A stretch of 64,000 nucleotides of DNA from Blastobasis lacticolella (GCA_905147135.1 LR990044.1:11970122-12034121), one strand, 5' to 3'; positions 22,773 to 35,258 are shown, counted from the stretch's first letter. Program-made: numbers and translations. Notes: generated by a model from the letters alone, not told the origin.

Positions 22773-24177
22773 TGAATTTGTTAGACTAGTTTCCCAAGAT
22801 ATTTATTTTCTTGTTTACCTAATAATTTCCCATCGCGCTTTTTACCAATTGCCATTTTCACTAGCAGATGATTTTTCTTGTATAATTATATCCGATCGAG
22901 ATTTCACTTGAGCTTGAAGCGTCTCCGTCACGATGTCAAAAGAAATATGGTGCATAATACCACATTTTTGTCATTTTGAGAGATAATGAATGACAAATTC
23001 ACAAAATATCGTTCTTCAAATTGTCACATTCGTAAAGAAAATGGAACACTAGACTTTGGAAGACGACGGCGCTAGGGCAGCTAGTGAAATGACTTTAAAT
23101 AAATGGCTTCTATAATTCCGAGGTCGTTTACTGAACAAATAGGTTGGAAGCACCACGCCTCATACTATTAAGCTAGGTGGCGTTATTCACAGAAACATCA
23201 ATAGCAATTTGCTAAAATGATGTTTAGCAAAATAACGTTCTGAGAGTTTGTCTTTTTGTGAATAGAATTGTGAAAAAACATTTTTGAAATTCCAAAGTGT
23301 CATTTTGCGAAATAATTCGTCTAAAAAGTTATCGTAGACATTTAGGACTCTCGGGTGTACAGTACTACCTGAGCTTAATCTGCAATTTTGGGTTGTTTAG
23401 TACGAAATCACGTCCCTCTCGCATTGCTATCTGCGCTGGGGTGACCCGGAAACACACGGGGCGCTGTCCTATCAAACTTCCGCCGTTATGAAATAAATGT
23501 CACCTCATTATTTATGTGAAAAGCGAGGGCCCCACCCCATAGAAACAGAGATGTTTCACAAAACACCTCTAAATTATCATTTTCGCAAAGATTTGCAACA
23601 TTCGCACCCCATCGGCCGATACCGCCGATTCTCTGTTATTGGTGCAAATATTCAATTTGCGAAATTGTCTCGAAGGTATTTTGTCACTGATACAGCAATG
23701 AATGTTTAATATAAATTCATGAGTTGAATCGAATCTCTCGTAAACAATATCCGAATGTACAGATAAATAATATTTCGAAAATCGAATCTCAAAATACATT
23801 TCTTTTTTATATAAAATCTTTCATACTTCTACTATGATTCCAGTTTAGATAACCTGTTCAGAGTTAACAGCGTAATTTGCGTAGCATCACTATGCAAATT
23901 GATTAACCTTTTAAGCTGTGACGTAATTTTCATCAGTGCAATTTGCCCAGTGCCTTACACAAGGAAGGATTGAATATCTTACCAGTCGGTCTCATGCCAG
24001 CCCGCCGCTCCGCTACAATCACAGCCTTATGCATAAATTTGAATTTTCAATTAAGGATACTTTGAAGAAAATTTTATTAGACATAAAGAGAAACCTTTGG
24101 TCTTTAAGACGAAATACGTATTAAAGAACAGAGGAGCTGTAGAGTCGTCACTTTAATACAGCGGATGTTTTTTAAAC
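22773..24177. other. non-coding stretch
   Basis: A weak inverted pair (GTTATTCACAGAAA near 23174 and TTTTTGTGAATAG near 23255) may be a small MITE remnant. Otherwise only short random frames. Confidence 0.4.
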
Positions 24178-24345
24178 ACTGGAGAGCCGTGATGTAGTTG
24201 GGCTTGTAAGCGGGTGATGCAGGTTTGAATCCTGTACCAATGGGTTTCTAATACCTATGTACATATCATACTTTAACCACGCACGGCATGCTTTGAAGGG
24301 TACGTCAAGCCGGCGATACTGGGGTTGCTATCTGATAGCAGTCGT
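24178..24345 (+). repeat. tRNA-derived SINE, third family, degenerate
   Basis: GAGAGCCGTGATGTAGTTGG supplies a box A-like motif and GGTTTGAATCC a box B. Later, CTTTGAAGGGTACGTCAAG agrees with the body of a lepidopteran SINE family I recognise. It differs from SINE-A and SINE-G. Internal parts appear deleted. Confidence 0.55.
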
Positions 24346-26389
24346 CATACGTTGTGTTTAAGTATGCATATGGGCGCTCGAAATTTCGACACAAGTTGTT
24401 TATTTCTCACAAGATAATTGACTGACAATTATTTAACGAATCTATTTAAAAAAAAAGGTTCCCCAGTGTGTGATGTTTTCCATAAGATGGACGACGACTT
24501 TGAAAATAAAATAGATGCATTCCGAACTGAGTGGAAGCCTCGGAAAAGGCGGCGTGCTGATTGCACTATATAATAGAGCAGAATTATAATGAACGAAAAG
24601 AAATATATGTAAATTAGAAGATGTGAAATTCCCCTCTGTAATTTTCTACTTACCTTTTCGTATAATATCGAATAATGTAGCGAATTAAAATTCACAATTT
24701 TTCTTACACTCATAATTGTAAAACTGCCATACCGTCTCCACTATCGCCCCTGTTCCATCCACGGAGTGCACCCCAAAACGCCTGAAAGGCGCCTGCGAGA
24801 TATCTTAAATGAGTTTCGTTATCTCCGCCGAAAGAAAACGGGATTAATAGTTAACAGGGCTCGCTGCAGGCGCTAAACATCCGCTTAGAGACTTGACTCT
24901 CTTCTCTCTAAGATGTCGCTTCTCTGTACATAGAGAGCTACAGTTTTGTTTGTTCTAACAAATCGCATTAGATTTCTCGCTGCATCGTTTCGAAATGTAG
25001 TACGTATTAGTGTAATAGTGTTACCTTTGTTTGGTTTGTTCTTGTGTTGTGGCTATTCTGTTTAAATTGTGTTTCATTTGCACAAATATGTATAAGTTAA
25101 GTTAAACTATTAAAAATGTAGTTTCTATTGGTGGTAGAGCTCTGACAAGCGCAAAAAGTCGCTTGGATTTCTCTCGTCCATTCCTCCTGCCATTGCATCG
25201 TTGTGTTCCGATTTGAAGGAGAATGTAGCCAGCACATGGTGGGGTATCTGCTCGTTTGTTTCTGAGAAACATCAAGCAAATTTCAATTGATATACCTAAT
25301 AAGAAAGAATTTATAAAACTCCCAATGTATGTTTTTATTTAATAAAATATGAAAACTAAGTTTGAAGTTAAGTATAAAATCGGATTATTCATCGAACTTT
25401 GAATTCGATAACAATATTTCAACTATTCCACACTATTTTCGAATAACGAATTGAAGGTAGCTCGGGCGGAATGGCGACACGATATCCCATTTTCATGCTA
25501 AATCGCGGTAAGTGAACCGTTCCAGGCCAAAAACGGCGCACACACGCTGGCTAGCGGAGCCTTTTCGCTGAGCTATCCGAGTGATAAGGATGCAAATAGA
25601 CGAATAACCGTGTCAGAGCAAGACAGACAACGCAAAACGTGCGAGGTGGACTGCTTTAAGAGTCATGGTGACCCCTAGAGCACTGAGGCTTTATGCAAAG
25701 GACCTAAGTCTATAAAGCGACCGTAAAGGGTAGCCGTACAAAGAATGCAAAGTGAGCCATGCCGTAAACTGGGCTGGCCTCTCCGCGGTGTCCTTTACGA
25801 TAGATTTATATTCATGACACTATCTCTAGCGCGTAAAATTTCGGGCAATGGCGATTCGGAAGCAGGCATATGTAATTTTGTTTGAATAAGTAAAGAGGGG
25901 AGGACAAAGGCTATTTGATCTTCCTTTCTGTCTCCACTCTCTACGGCGAGAATAAATAAAACGGCCTGCGGACTGTTTTATGTGATATTTCATAAATGGG
26001 TTTTGAGGGATAGTGTGCTATGGGATATTGATTCGGAGTGCAGAGCGTCTCGAGTGCGCCCTTACAGCGGTAGAGATGTCGTGTTTGAAAGCTCGATAAT
26101 CTGAGTTAACCCTCGTGTAGTATTGAGGATAAATCTTTTTGACAAACAGTACTTTATGTTTTTCCTTGGACTTGTGCTAATGTTATAAACGGACGTTTCT
26201 CTCTAAATTGAGTTTTCTATAAAATGACGTGCCCAGGCAGAAGGAAATTAGTTGCCTCTTTGTTATCGACTACAGAAAACGCTTCCACTAGTATCCAGGA
26301 ATCTAGTAGATTATATATTTTTCCATACTAATTAATAATACTTGATATTATTTGATTATATTTCCATAATATTTGGTCTAATTTGGTGA
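24346..26389. other. single-copy non-coding DNA, GC-richer islands
   Basis: 24720-24900 and 25440-25860 are less AT-rich than the rest and show no repeats. No gene identified; frames are below 95 codons and without domains. Confidence 0.4.
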
Positions 26390-26445
26390 CTGCTTACCAT
26401 CAGGCAAGCTGTAACTTGCGAGTTTGTTTGCCATCTTGTATAAAA
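26390..26445 (+). repeat. LINE 3' end scrap
   Basis: TGCTTACCATCAGGCAAGC and the following GCGAGTTTGTTTGCC correspond to the sense strand of the dispersed CACCTGATGG LINE terminus. Only about 55 bp remain. Confidence 0.5.
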
Positions 26446-28282
26446 AGAAGTGGCCAAAAACTAGTAGACATCTAATAAGGACAAAAAAGTAAAGATTGGT
26501 CATCAAATCTTCACTGCTTTAGGAGAAAAACTTAATTAGATCATAATCTGAACTATAACCAGAGAGCAGACAAAGCAGAGACGGCTCCCGATCCGACATC
26601 GACAGTTCGAATTTCATTTCAAAAAGCAATTTCGGTGGCTGTTACGAGTAGTGTTTGGGGTCTTTATTGCCGTTCCCGCCGCCGGCACTGCAGTTAATCA
26701 TTCAACGTCAACTGTAACTTTTATTTTCAGACGTCAGCTAAAAAGGACAATACCATCGTCAATGCTGAGCATGATTTTAATAATTCAGACAGGCCTTTTT
26801 CGTGCATATTTGTGTGGAGGACCGCCGGAGATACGTCAAAAGCCAGCATGGCACCGTGTGAGTGCCACTTCGACATAGGAGTTTACTGCAAAAAGACTAA
26901 GTAAAACACTTTGTGTTGTGCCCGTATCCAGCCGGGATTGAACTAGATGAGAAAAGCGGATAACTGGCGCTCGTTTTGTTGTCTATCGTGAAAAGAAACG
27001 AAGCACGGGTTTCATTTAAAATGCACGAGAAATGTGAAATAGTGAAAAACATTGCAAGCACGATATAGGTGAAAATTTCAAAATAATTTCGGCGGCCCCC
27101 AAAACCTCAGATCATTATTTATATAATTCGAATTTGCGATGCGACCACAATTCTCCCGTTGTAAATGATATGATACCTCTCTGCGGTGAATTTATGGCGG
27201 ACGCCATTAATTTATTTTCTTTAAAAGCCTCATTTTAATCATACAATTTTACAATTAAAATTATAATAAAGCTAGATCAAAGCCCGCGTGAGAAACTACC
27301 TTGTAATATTTTTAATAAATTTCGTTTTAATGCAGCCATTAAAACACTTACAGTAAAAAATACGTACTAAAACATTTTACAATGCGAAGCTTTCTAATAG
27401 ATAGTTAGGTAAGCAACCAAGCTTGACCGTTGCTTACCAATGCGAAAAGAAAAACACAAATGAAACAAAACAAATGTGACCCGAGCTAGAAGTTAAAACC
27501 ATTGAGGACGAGTACAGAATTCTTTTAGATATTTTATTCAGTTACTTATTGTCGAGGCAGAAACATAAATGAGTGTAATTAGTGAAGTTAAGCGTGAAAT
27601 ATTAAATACGACTAATATAGGTTTACAAACTTTCGTGGATTTTTACTACACATGTACAAAACAATACTAACCGTGGTAACAAACCCCTGAAATATGTATA
27701 GTGAAAATTATACGAGTAAATAATATATTGTACTGATTTAACAATGTACCTATTCAATATTATTTTATAAAAAAAACGTACAAAGCTTTAATTGACGAGG
27801 GCCTGAGTTGGTAACATAATTACGGAGACGTCGACTCTACAAAGTACCTATGTCTGTTTTAATTATGTACGTTCCAATTTACGGGAAATTGTATTAAAAT
27901 TGTTTTTTAAATACATTATTAAAGGCGATATAATAAGGCTTCGATATAAATTTAGTTTGTGTGATACAGAGTGGTCAATTGACCTCAGGTTGTTATCGGA
28001 ATCCCCATATTAAGGAAAAAAATTCCAGTTAAGTGTTTTCATGAAAATATGACAGAATTTTTTATAGGTATCTCAGACACGACACGGCACAGCGCGGCGT
28101 TTTCTTCAAGCCCAGAATAAATAGCAGGGATGTTAAGGTTAAGCAATTTCGGATCTGGATACGCATAAATAAGTTTTATTTAGTTTAAAAAGCAAAAACA
28201 ACTTCATAAAAAACAAAAAATTTTTTTTTTCTTCTAACCAAAACATTTAGACTCCGTCCCTATCTGAAATTATTAGTAACTT
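26446..28282. other. AT-rich non-coding stretch
   Basis: No gene seen. On the minus strand about 26900-26965 includes AGTTCAATCCCGG, a box B-like motif, possibly a tiny SINE remnant, but without a matching box A. Confidence 0.45.
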
Positions 28283-28299
28283 TTATATCGGATTCGGTT

Positions 28300-28634
28300 C
28301 ATCTTGGCGTTAATGTCCCAGTTGTGCTTTCGCGCACAAGGGCCCGGGGTCCGCCTTGACCGTGATCCAGGATTCGACAGATCAGGTAATTACAGTGGAG
28401 CGACTGCCATCTGACCTCCATGACCCTGCTACCAGGGAAACCTGACCAGATTGGATCATGGTTACACATCCAGTCGCCTGAATGTGCAGGTTTCATCACC
28501 GTAAGAGCATCGGTTAGTATCAACTAATGTACATAACTCAGAAAACAGTCATAGGTACATGGCCGGAGCGGGATTCGAACCCGGGACCTCTGGCTTATGA
28601 GTTGCATACTCTAACCGCTCGGCCACCGACGCTC
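28300..28634 (-). mobile_element. SINE-A, fullest copy, with target duplication
   Basis: On the minus strand the element opens with TCGGTGGCCGAGCGGTTAGA (box A) and carries GGTTCGAATCC (box B). A body follows and the end is GGGACATTAACGCCAAGATG. The 17-bp repeats TTATATCGGATTCGGTT (28283-28299) and TTATATCGGATTTGGTT (28635-28651) differ at one base and are the target duplication. It defines the 335-bp reference for the fragments at 1108, 18034, 35997, 38833 and 60592. Confidence 0.9.
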
Positions 28635-28651
28635 TTATATCGGATTTGGTT

Positions 28652-29155
28652 ACGGTTACATATATTTTTTAAATCGGATATCCGACAGTTTCGGTTACGG
28701 TTACGAGCTCCATAACATTCCTGATAAATTGGCAGTTTCTAAACAGGCATGCTCTATCTTTGACTGCTTCTGCGCTTTCACTCAGATAAAATTCATTGTG
28801 GATTAATAAGCACAAGCAAGGATATGCGATTACTAGGAAATGAGAAAAAAAATTCAGTAGATTAAAAATGGTAACACCCATAAACCTTAACAATAGGCTT
28901 TTAGCACTCACCGTTTAAACCACCACGAGACCAACACGTTTTAAGCCAGTTAACTCAAATTTTCGTTAACAAAATCGCTAAAAGGGTTGCCGAAATATTT
29001 CGGACACACTTTTAAAACTCTCCACAGCATCAGACATTTTATTTATTAATATAATTAACTTTCAACGTATCGGACTTTCTACTTAACGGGTGTTTAAAAA
29101 TTTAGCGTCAGTTTGGAGGGAGTTCCAGCCACCCCCGGGCCTTCACTCTTAATTA
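28652..29155. other. non-coding stretch
   Basis: GGTTACGGTTACG occurs twice near 28650 and 28695. The GC-rich segment at 29110-29150 leads into the duplicated block. Confidence 0.45.
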
Positions 29156-29737
29156 TTACTTTGGGAAAATTAAGACTGTCGTTTAGCCGGAGTGCCCAGG
29201 CAGGCTGGAGGTGCAACCTCTCCGCCATTTATCTAAATGTACTTTATCTTGCTAGGGGCGCCGTGGACTAAGGCAGCGCGTGGAGGCAGCTTTTGATGTT
29301 TTTAATATGATTATGAATTATGTGCAGTTTTTGGTATGTGCGAAACGGAATTTTGGTGACAGTGTTTTTTGAGGATTTTGATTTAAACCGGAACAGAATT
29401 ATGATTGTAGTTTTTTTTTGAGGATTTTAATTTATATCGGGTGACTCTACTGTTAATCAAGAAAGGCTATTTTTACTTTGGGAAAATTAAGACTGTCGTT
29501 TAGCCAGAGTGCCCAGGCAGGCTGGAGGTGCAACCTCTCCGCCATTTATCTAAATGTGCTTTATCTTGCTAGGGGCGCCGTGGACTAAGGCAGCGCGTGG
29601 AGGCAGCTTTTGATGTTTTTGATATGATTATGAATTATGTGTAGATTTTGCTGTTTGCGAAATATAATTTCGATGGAAATGTTTTTTTTGGGATTTTGAT
29701 TTAAACGGGGTGACTCTACTATTAAATAAGAAAGGCT
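29156..29737. repeat. tandem duplication with unevenly conserved halves
   Basis: Two copies offset by 317 bp (29156-29472 and 29473-29737). About the first 150 bp, including GCCCAGGCAGGCTGGAGGTG, CTCTCCGCCATTTATC and GGGGCGCCGTGGACTAAGGC, differ at only about three positions. The distal halves diverge markedly, with several indels. No frame stays open through the conserved part. Selection on a non-coding element or local gene conversion would explain the pattern. Confidence 0.85.
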
Positions 29738-30757
29738 CCGTTGGCATTGGTAAAAATACTCTTAAAATATTGTCTACAAAGACACTGGCGCTATCTATCT
29801 TAATCCTATAATATCTAATTGCATTAATCTAAACGCTCCTAGGAATCAGAGACAGGGGTATGTAGTTAGTAAAACAATTTGATTTTATTTAAGACCTAGT
29901 TACACTAAATTATTATTAGAAATAATAATTAAATACCTAAAAACATTTCACCAGCTCCAAATTTCTCATACAGCATGCTTGCGGACTGTTCTCGTATATC
30001 TAATTGCACTAATATTTCGAATATTATCGAGACTAGTAAAATGCATAGATATTGTATTGTTAGAAGATAACAATGAGAGTAGGATTATTTAAGTAATTTA
30101 CAGTAAGGTTTTCATTGATAGGTAGTTTTAATATGTAATTCTATGTTGTTTGTATTTTCGGTTTAAGTTGTAATAGAATTTAAGATGGAATGAAATTTAA
30201 GATAGAATTACAATATGATGTCTAATTAAATATAGTTAGAGTAGGAAAGCTGACGCCAGAATAGACCGCTAGGATGATAATGACGATTGTAGTTAAAATT
30301 TTCGCTCTTTTATATTTAAAATTAGATCCCACCTGCATGACACTGACCGACATTACCATCATTATCAACGCACTAACAAATCTCTTCAAAACTCTTTTTT
30401 TTAATTTTCTCTCACCAACAGCGTCTCCACGCCACCCGTGTCCCGCACCGCCCCAAAGTAATGACGCATAGTAGCACTACGCGTTAAGTACATTACCTAT
30501 TGTGAGCACTGAGGTGCCTTGTGTGCCGCAGATCTGAGAGAGACGCTTTCTCTCTAATTATGAGCTTCTTTACTTACCTACACGTGAATGTATACCATTA
30601 AACGTTCAGCGAATTGCTTACGAATAGACTGTTTCGGGGGTTCCTGAGTGTGTCGGGTGGTGTATTGGCGTAATTAATTACTTACATGTTTGTGTACTAT
30701 GTATGTGCATATGGAGGAATAGAATAGTGGCAAGAATAAATGCGGTTATCGAGAATC
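29738..30757. other. AT-rich non-coding stretch
   Basis: No gene or repeat identified; short open frames only. Confidence 0.5.
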
Positions 30758-30768
30758 GATTCTCGCGG

Positions 30769-31375
30769 TTGTGAAGTTGTTGACGACTATACATATATAG
30801 GATAAATAGTCCAGATAGGTAGGTCCAATTTCGAGAAAGAGCTCAATCGACGAATCCAACTCGGTTGGGCAGCGTTCGGGAAGCTACGCCACATATTTTC
30901 GTCCCAATTACCGCAGTGTCTCAAGACGAAGGTCTTTGACCAATGTGTGTTGCCAATGATGACTTACGGTACTGAAACGTGGCCGCGCACTGTAGGCCTT
31001 ATAAGAAAGCTCACTGTTACCCAAAGGGCAATAGAAAGGGCTATGCTCCTAGTCTCGTTGCGTGATCGAATCAGAAATGAGAATATCCGCAAGCGAACCA
31101 AGGTTACCGACATAGCTCTAAGCATTGCCAGACTGTGGCAGTGGGCAGGGCACATAGCTCGAAGAATAGATGGCCGATAGGGCAGTAAAGTTCTCGAGTG
31201 GCGACCACGTACCGGAAGACGCATCGTGGGTAGGCCTCCCACAAAGTGAACCGACGACCTGGTAAGGATCGCAGGTACCAGCTGGATGCGAAAAGCACAG
31301 GACCGGCCTTTGTGGAGATCTCTGGGGGAGGCCTATGCCCAGCAGTGGGCATCTTCTGGCTGATATGATGATGAT
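30769..31375 (+). pseudogene. RTE-like LINE ORF, C-terminal part, 5'-truncated
   Basis: From about 30812 a frame reads QIGRSNFEKELNRRIQLGW, LRHIFSSQLPQCLKTKVF, VLPMMTYGTETW, RDRIRNENIRKRTKVTDIA and WQWAGHIARRI, the C-terminal region of RTE-type endonuclease/reverse transcriptases. In-frame stops at 31178-31180 (TAG) and 31247-31249 (TGA) each replace a tryptophan codon. The frame then continues to its natural stop at 31361-31363 and a (GAT)n tail. The 11-bp repeats GATTCTCGCGG at 30758-30768 and 31376-31386 are the target duplication. The polymerase core is not present. Confidence 0.85.
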
Positions 31376-31418
31376 GATTCTCGCGGGGATAAAGTATGTA
31401 ACCTTACTATTTACTTAA

Positions 31419-32052
31419 CACGTTCGCTGAATGTACGTCCACAGGCGTGACATTTAAATGATGCGTTGTGACTTGTGACAGTACGTCGATGGGCGGGGTA
31501 CTTTTTTAAAGAGTTTGGACACTACGTGACCGATACTTTTGTGTATAACTATTTGGAAGAATAGTGTCTAATGTTATCTTGTGAGCACTCTCATAGTTCT
31601 TACTGTCGTGCACGAGTTTTATAGGTAGTTTTACATAGCAGTGGACGTCTCTGGACGTAGTGTCGTATTAGGTTGGTAATTAGAACAAATTGAGGTTGAT
31701 GTTGACGTCCAAGGACGACATAATTTTTTCCATCCCATTATCATTATTTTTTATAATTTATCGGATCCCGGTTATTACGATTATTGCCAGGATATTACTG
31801 GGATCGCAATAAAGGGAAAGTTAAGAATTTAAAATAAATACTAACAATAAATTTTTAAGATATTACTAACAAAATATGGGCTTGTTAACATTGTTTCAAA
31901 CTTTGTAATACTTAATGCCTGAAATAAACGGTTTGTTATTATTATTGAAATACTAATATTGTGTCCGTACGTCAGTCGACGGGTGTCATTATATGAAAAA
32001 TTCTAGTACCGTATTATGCTGACACAGCAAGTGCTTAATGTCAGCGAATGTA
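31419..32052. mobile_element. TTAA-flanked MITE, second copy
   Basis: The left end CACGTTCGCTGA follows TTAA (31415-31418), and the right end TCAGCGAATGTA precedes GTAA (32053-32056), a mutated TTAA. The interior shares blocks such as GTACGTCGATGGGCGGGG and GTTTGGACACTA with the copy at 10211-11284. Around 31890-31935, GCCTGAAATAAACGG resembles a LINE 3' end, possibly nested. No transposase. Confidence 0.65.
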
Positions 32053-32074
32053 GTAAATTAAGGTGAATTTAAGG

Positions 32075-32232
32075 TGCACGCCATCTGCCTCTCGATTTTG
32101 CCCTCTCTCTTCCGTTGGTCGGCTGGAAGATGTTCTTTAGAAATAAGCTGTACCTGTTGTGATTTTTTTCTGTATGTCTATTTGGTATACTTTTTATTGT
32201 GCACAATAAATGTTAAATAAATAAATAAATTT
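32075..32232 (+). repeat. LINE 3' tail (Jockey-like), copy 1
   Basis: TTTAGAAATAAGCTGTACCTGTTGT, split by small changes, and TTGTGCACAATAAATGTTAA run into an (AAAT)n tail. The same block is at 54140-54270. This is the usual appearance of a non-LTR 3' untranslated end. The clade is inferred from lepidopteran examples. Confidence 0.6.
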
Positions 32233-32239
32233 CCTACGT

Positions 32240-32465
32240 TTTTATTAAAGCCTAGTGGCCCATAATACCTTTAATATTAGAGACAGGCAATGGAGAAAGC
32301 AGCCTCACCTATTTTAAGGTGTCAATACCATAAATTGCAGAAGTGTGCTTGCGTTCGTTGTCAAGGACTGGCTACCTACTTCGTCCGCATCGTCACTTAC
32401 CACCAGGTGAGATGGCGGTCAAATGCCTGGCTAGTCCAAATGAAAAATCCGTATCTAGACACGTT
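32240..32465 (+). repeat. LINE untranslated-region fragment
   Basis: TTGTCAAGGACTGGCTACCT, then GTCACTTACCACCAGGTGAG and CTGGCTAGTCC, resembles a dispersed lepidopteran LINE 3' region. The 60-codon frame over it is incidental. Boundaries are uncertain. Confidence 0.4.
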
Positions 32466-33596
32466 ACTATGAGATGTCACAGTGCGCGCGAATTGTTGTC
32501 CCAACTGTAGTATTGTCACTTATTATTTTTATTACAAAAAATTTGTTTCATTTAAAATGGAATCCTTATATCTTTTATTCAATTAAATTGTTTATAAAAA
32601 GTTATAATAATTTAAATCATGTACATTTTATCTTTTTTAAATATTTTTTTTTAATGTAAAGCAGATCGGCACTATGTGTCTTTCAAAATGAACGCGACGC
32701 TAAGCGAGCGACCAAAGTTGACCAATCATAGAGCCACATTGAATGCAGAATTTACTTACCATAGAGCCGCTATGAGGATTACACACAGAGCAAAAAAAAA
32801 CGTGAAGGTAGCTAAGTTTCCAATCATTTTGTTATTTCACGTGTTTTTTCCAGCACACCTTGGCCTACAAGTAAACCGATATTTATTTTAAATGAGCGAG
32901 CATGCTGCTTCGAAATATCGGGCTACTTGTTAACCACGGTTACGGGATAAGAAGCCCGAAAAAATTGTTTATGAAATATCATGATAGATATTTTAAAACT
33001 TTGTCATATAAAAATTATGCGTAGTTAAGTAATAAAGAGGACGCATTAAACGAATGCCATCAAAGTCTAGCTAACAATATTCCCAGTACTACAGCCCAGT
33101 GGAGAGACTCCAAGTTATTAATTAGATTTTCCGTAGGATTCATCCTACGAATTACTCGGCTAATTTCTCCGAACACTTCGCTTTAGCTTCACACTAATTA
33201 GGTTAGTGATGGTAGCTGATAGCGGGACCCTTCCCGGCAAAAACTCTGCAACAGTTATCATAACCATCTTACTTTATGTTTGACTTAGTCCGCAGCGCTC
33301 TCGCGAGATTTAATTTTAAGGGTTTCGTATTAATTTAATGCCCTGGCGACTGGGGCGGGATGGGACCTTTGTGTACACGAGTGGGATTTTACCGGCTACC
33401 GTACAGAGACCACACTGCACCTCAAAATATCTGAAGAGATCGTATACGCTGTCATAGGCTCAAGGCAAAGATATTGGATTTAGAGCATAGATGGTGCCTC
33501 GAGAATGTACACTGTTAATCTGTCACAGCTGTCAAATGACTCAATGTCACATACAAAAAGCTAGTACATTAAATAAATAAAAAATAAAAAAATCGT
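32466..33596. other. non-coding stretch with a GC-richer block
   Basis: AT-rich to about 32680. 33050-33380 is GC-richer and apparently single-copy. No gene. Confidence 0.45.
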
Positions 33597-33600
33597 GGAG

Positions 33601-33820
33601 AAATTCACACAACGCCATCTAGCCCCAAAATAAGCAAAGCTTGTGTTATGGGTGCTAGATAACTGATAAACTACTTATATACTTTTTTTAAATACATACT
33701 TATTATACATATAACAGAAATTAAAATTCATCATTTCAATTTCTGCACGGCCGGGAATCAAACCCGGGACCTCTTGCGTGGCAGACCGGCATGTTGACCA
33801 CTGAACCACTCAGGTCGTCA
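33601..33820 (-). mobile_element. SINE-G, tRNA-Gly-derived
   Basis: The minus strand begins GACGACCTGAGTGGTTCAGT and contains GGTCTGCCACGC and GGTTTGATTCCCGGCCG. Apart from the first bases this resembles insect tRNA-Gly(GCC), including the anticodon-loop region. The body ends in TGGGGCTAGATGGCG. It directly abuts an RTE endonuclease relic on the same strand. Confidence 0.8.
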
Positions 33821-33831
33821 AATTAAGCACT

Positions 33832-34020
33832 AGCTTTATCCATGGCAAGGACTCGGTGTTGTGCAGTGAGGCTTTCCCCCTGGATGACCTTGCACTGGGA
33901 TACATGGCCGGTGTCGCGTCTTCGGATCAGCAGAGAGTCGATCTGTGATTGGTGCGGGCCACTTTTTGCATAATAATGTAGTCTGTCGGGGATTTTCCGA
34001 CATCTGTCGGTTAGGTTATA
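33832..34020 (-). pseudogene. RTE-like LINE endonuclease fragment
   Basis: The minus strand reads KIPDRLHYYAKSGPHQSQID, SLLIRRRDTGHVSQCKVI and GESLTAQHRVLAMD. This is the end of the apurinic-type endonuclease domain in RTE LINEs (family form: SQIDYIL..RR and GE...QHRLLVMD), where the QHR histidine is the expected catalytic position. The following reverse-transcriptase part is absent and a SINE-G copy takes its place. Confidence 0.75.
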
Positions 34021-35019
34021 TTCCAATATTTTAGTAGAAACCTGATGAGGTTATTATGGAAAGATATAGAGTTAACGGCGACTTTAATTTGTCCTAATTA
34101 ACGTAATATTCAACGCCCTTCCCTTTAACTCAAAGAAAACAAACCGCTTTTTAAAGTAACAACGTTACCAATTTATAATGCTACCGTTACTTATTTGGTT
34201 AAGGAAATTACGTATTTAATTGGATAATGTGCGTGCAGCAGTATTCGTTGAAATTCACATTCTATGTGTTTCTTGTATAATTCTCGACATCTATATACAA
34301 TATACGTAGCGTGATTGATACGTCAAGTCGTGATTTTAGGCATTGTTTGTTGACCAAATAAGACAAGTCAGTTTAAACACATCATACAATAAAATTCATG
34401 TGTACGTACATAAGGAGGCTATGGTACGTATGTACACACGTAATTAAAAAAAAATTAGGTTTATTTGAACATATTATTATATGAATACATGAAAATGGTT
34501 CAGTTTACGCTTCAGCGAAGCCGTAATAAAGCCCAGTATCAATATTAAAATTATTCGCCAAATCAAATTCACCGAATTATTCGAACCAATTCATCATTGT
34601 AGTTACAATAATGAAATTGATTTAATAAAGAGGCAGAGAGGAGAGTTGGACCGTGTCATAATGTGCACGAGTTTAAACACTGGTGGCCAAAACTGGAACT
34701 AAGTGTTACCATTTTGAAATCTCACTTTAATATCAACAACAGCGACGCTGTCACCGGATGAGTTAAGTTTTTAGCACTGTAGTTGGTTTTGCATCAAAAT
34801 ACGTTGTTTTAATAATCACAGACGGTAAAATTACTGACCGCTATTTGATTTCACGTACATTTCAATTATAAAATGTGTATGCAGCTACAAATATTTGATT
34901 TTGTGTTGACTGAATTTAACATTGAATATTAATTACAATAAATTAAACTTTTATGGCATCGTAAAGCTGCTACTAGTGGTTTAAAAATATATTTACATAC
35001 CACATTGAAATAAATATGT
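34021..35019. other. AT-rich non-coding stretch
   Basis: No gene, SINE or terminal repeats recognised. Confidence 0.5.
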
Positions 35020-35192
35020 ACCGGTAGACGCAGCGTGGGTAGGCCTCCTACAAGGTGGACCGACGACCTGGTAAGGATCGCAGGTATCAGCTGGATGCGG
35101 AAAGCACAGGACCGGCCTTTGTGGAGATCTCTGGGGGAGGTCTATGCCCAGCAGTGGGCGTCTTCTGGCTGATATGATGATGATGATGATAA
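35020..35192 (+). pseudogene. RTE-like LINE 3' terminus, short insertion
   Basis: TGRRSVGRPPTRWTDDLVRI is followed by AGISWMRKAQDRPLWRSLGE and VYAQQWASSG, then a stop, then TATGATGATGATGATGAT. This frame is intact to its stop, unlike the homologous end at 30769-31375. Only about the last 55 codons were inserted. Antisense frames over it are shadows. No clear target duplication. Confidence 0.8.
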
Positions 35193-35258
35193 TTAAATAA
35201 GCCTAAGAAGCTATGGGTAACATCGCTGAAACGGACGCGATAGCCAAAGGTAGAAAGA

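Noticed and set aside
28556..28634. tRNA gene from boxes A and B
   Set aside because: Part of a 335-bp SINE with its own target duplication; the same applies to the other tRNA-like heads.
29156..29737. CRISPR-like direct repeats
   Set aside because: Only two long copies, no short repeat-spacer pattern, and a eukaryotic context.
30964..31352. Minus-strand frames of 82-92 codons
   Set aside because: Antisense shadows of the RTE pseudogene.
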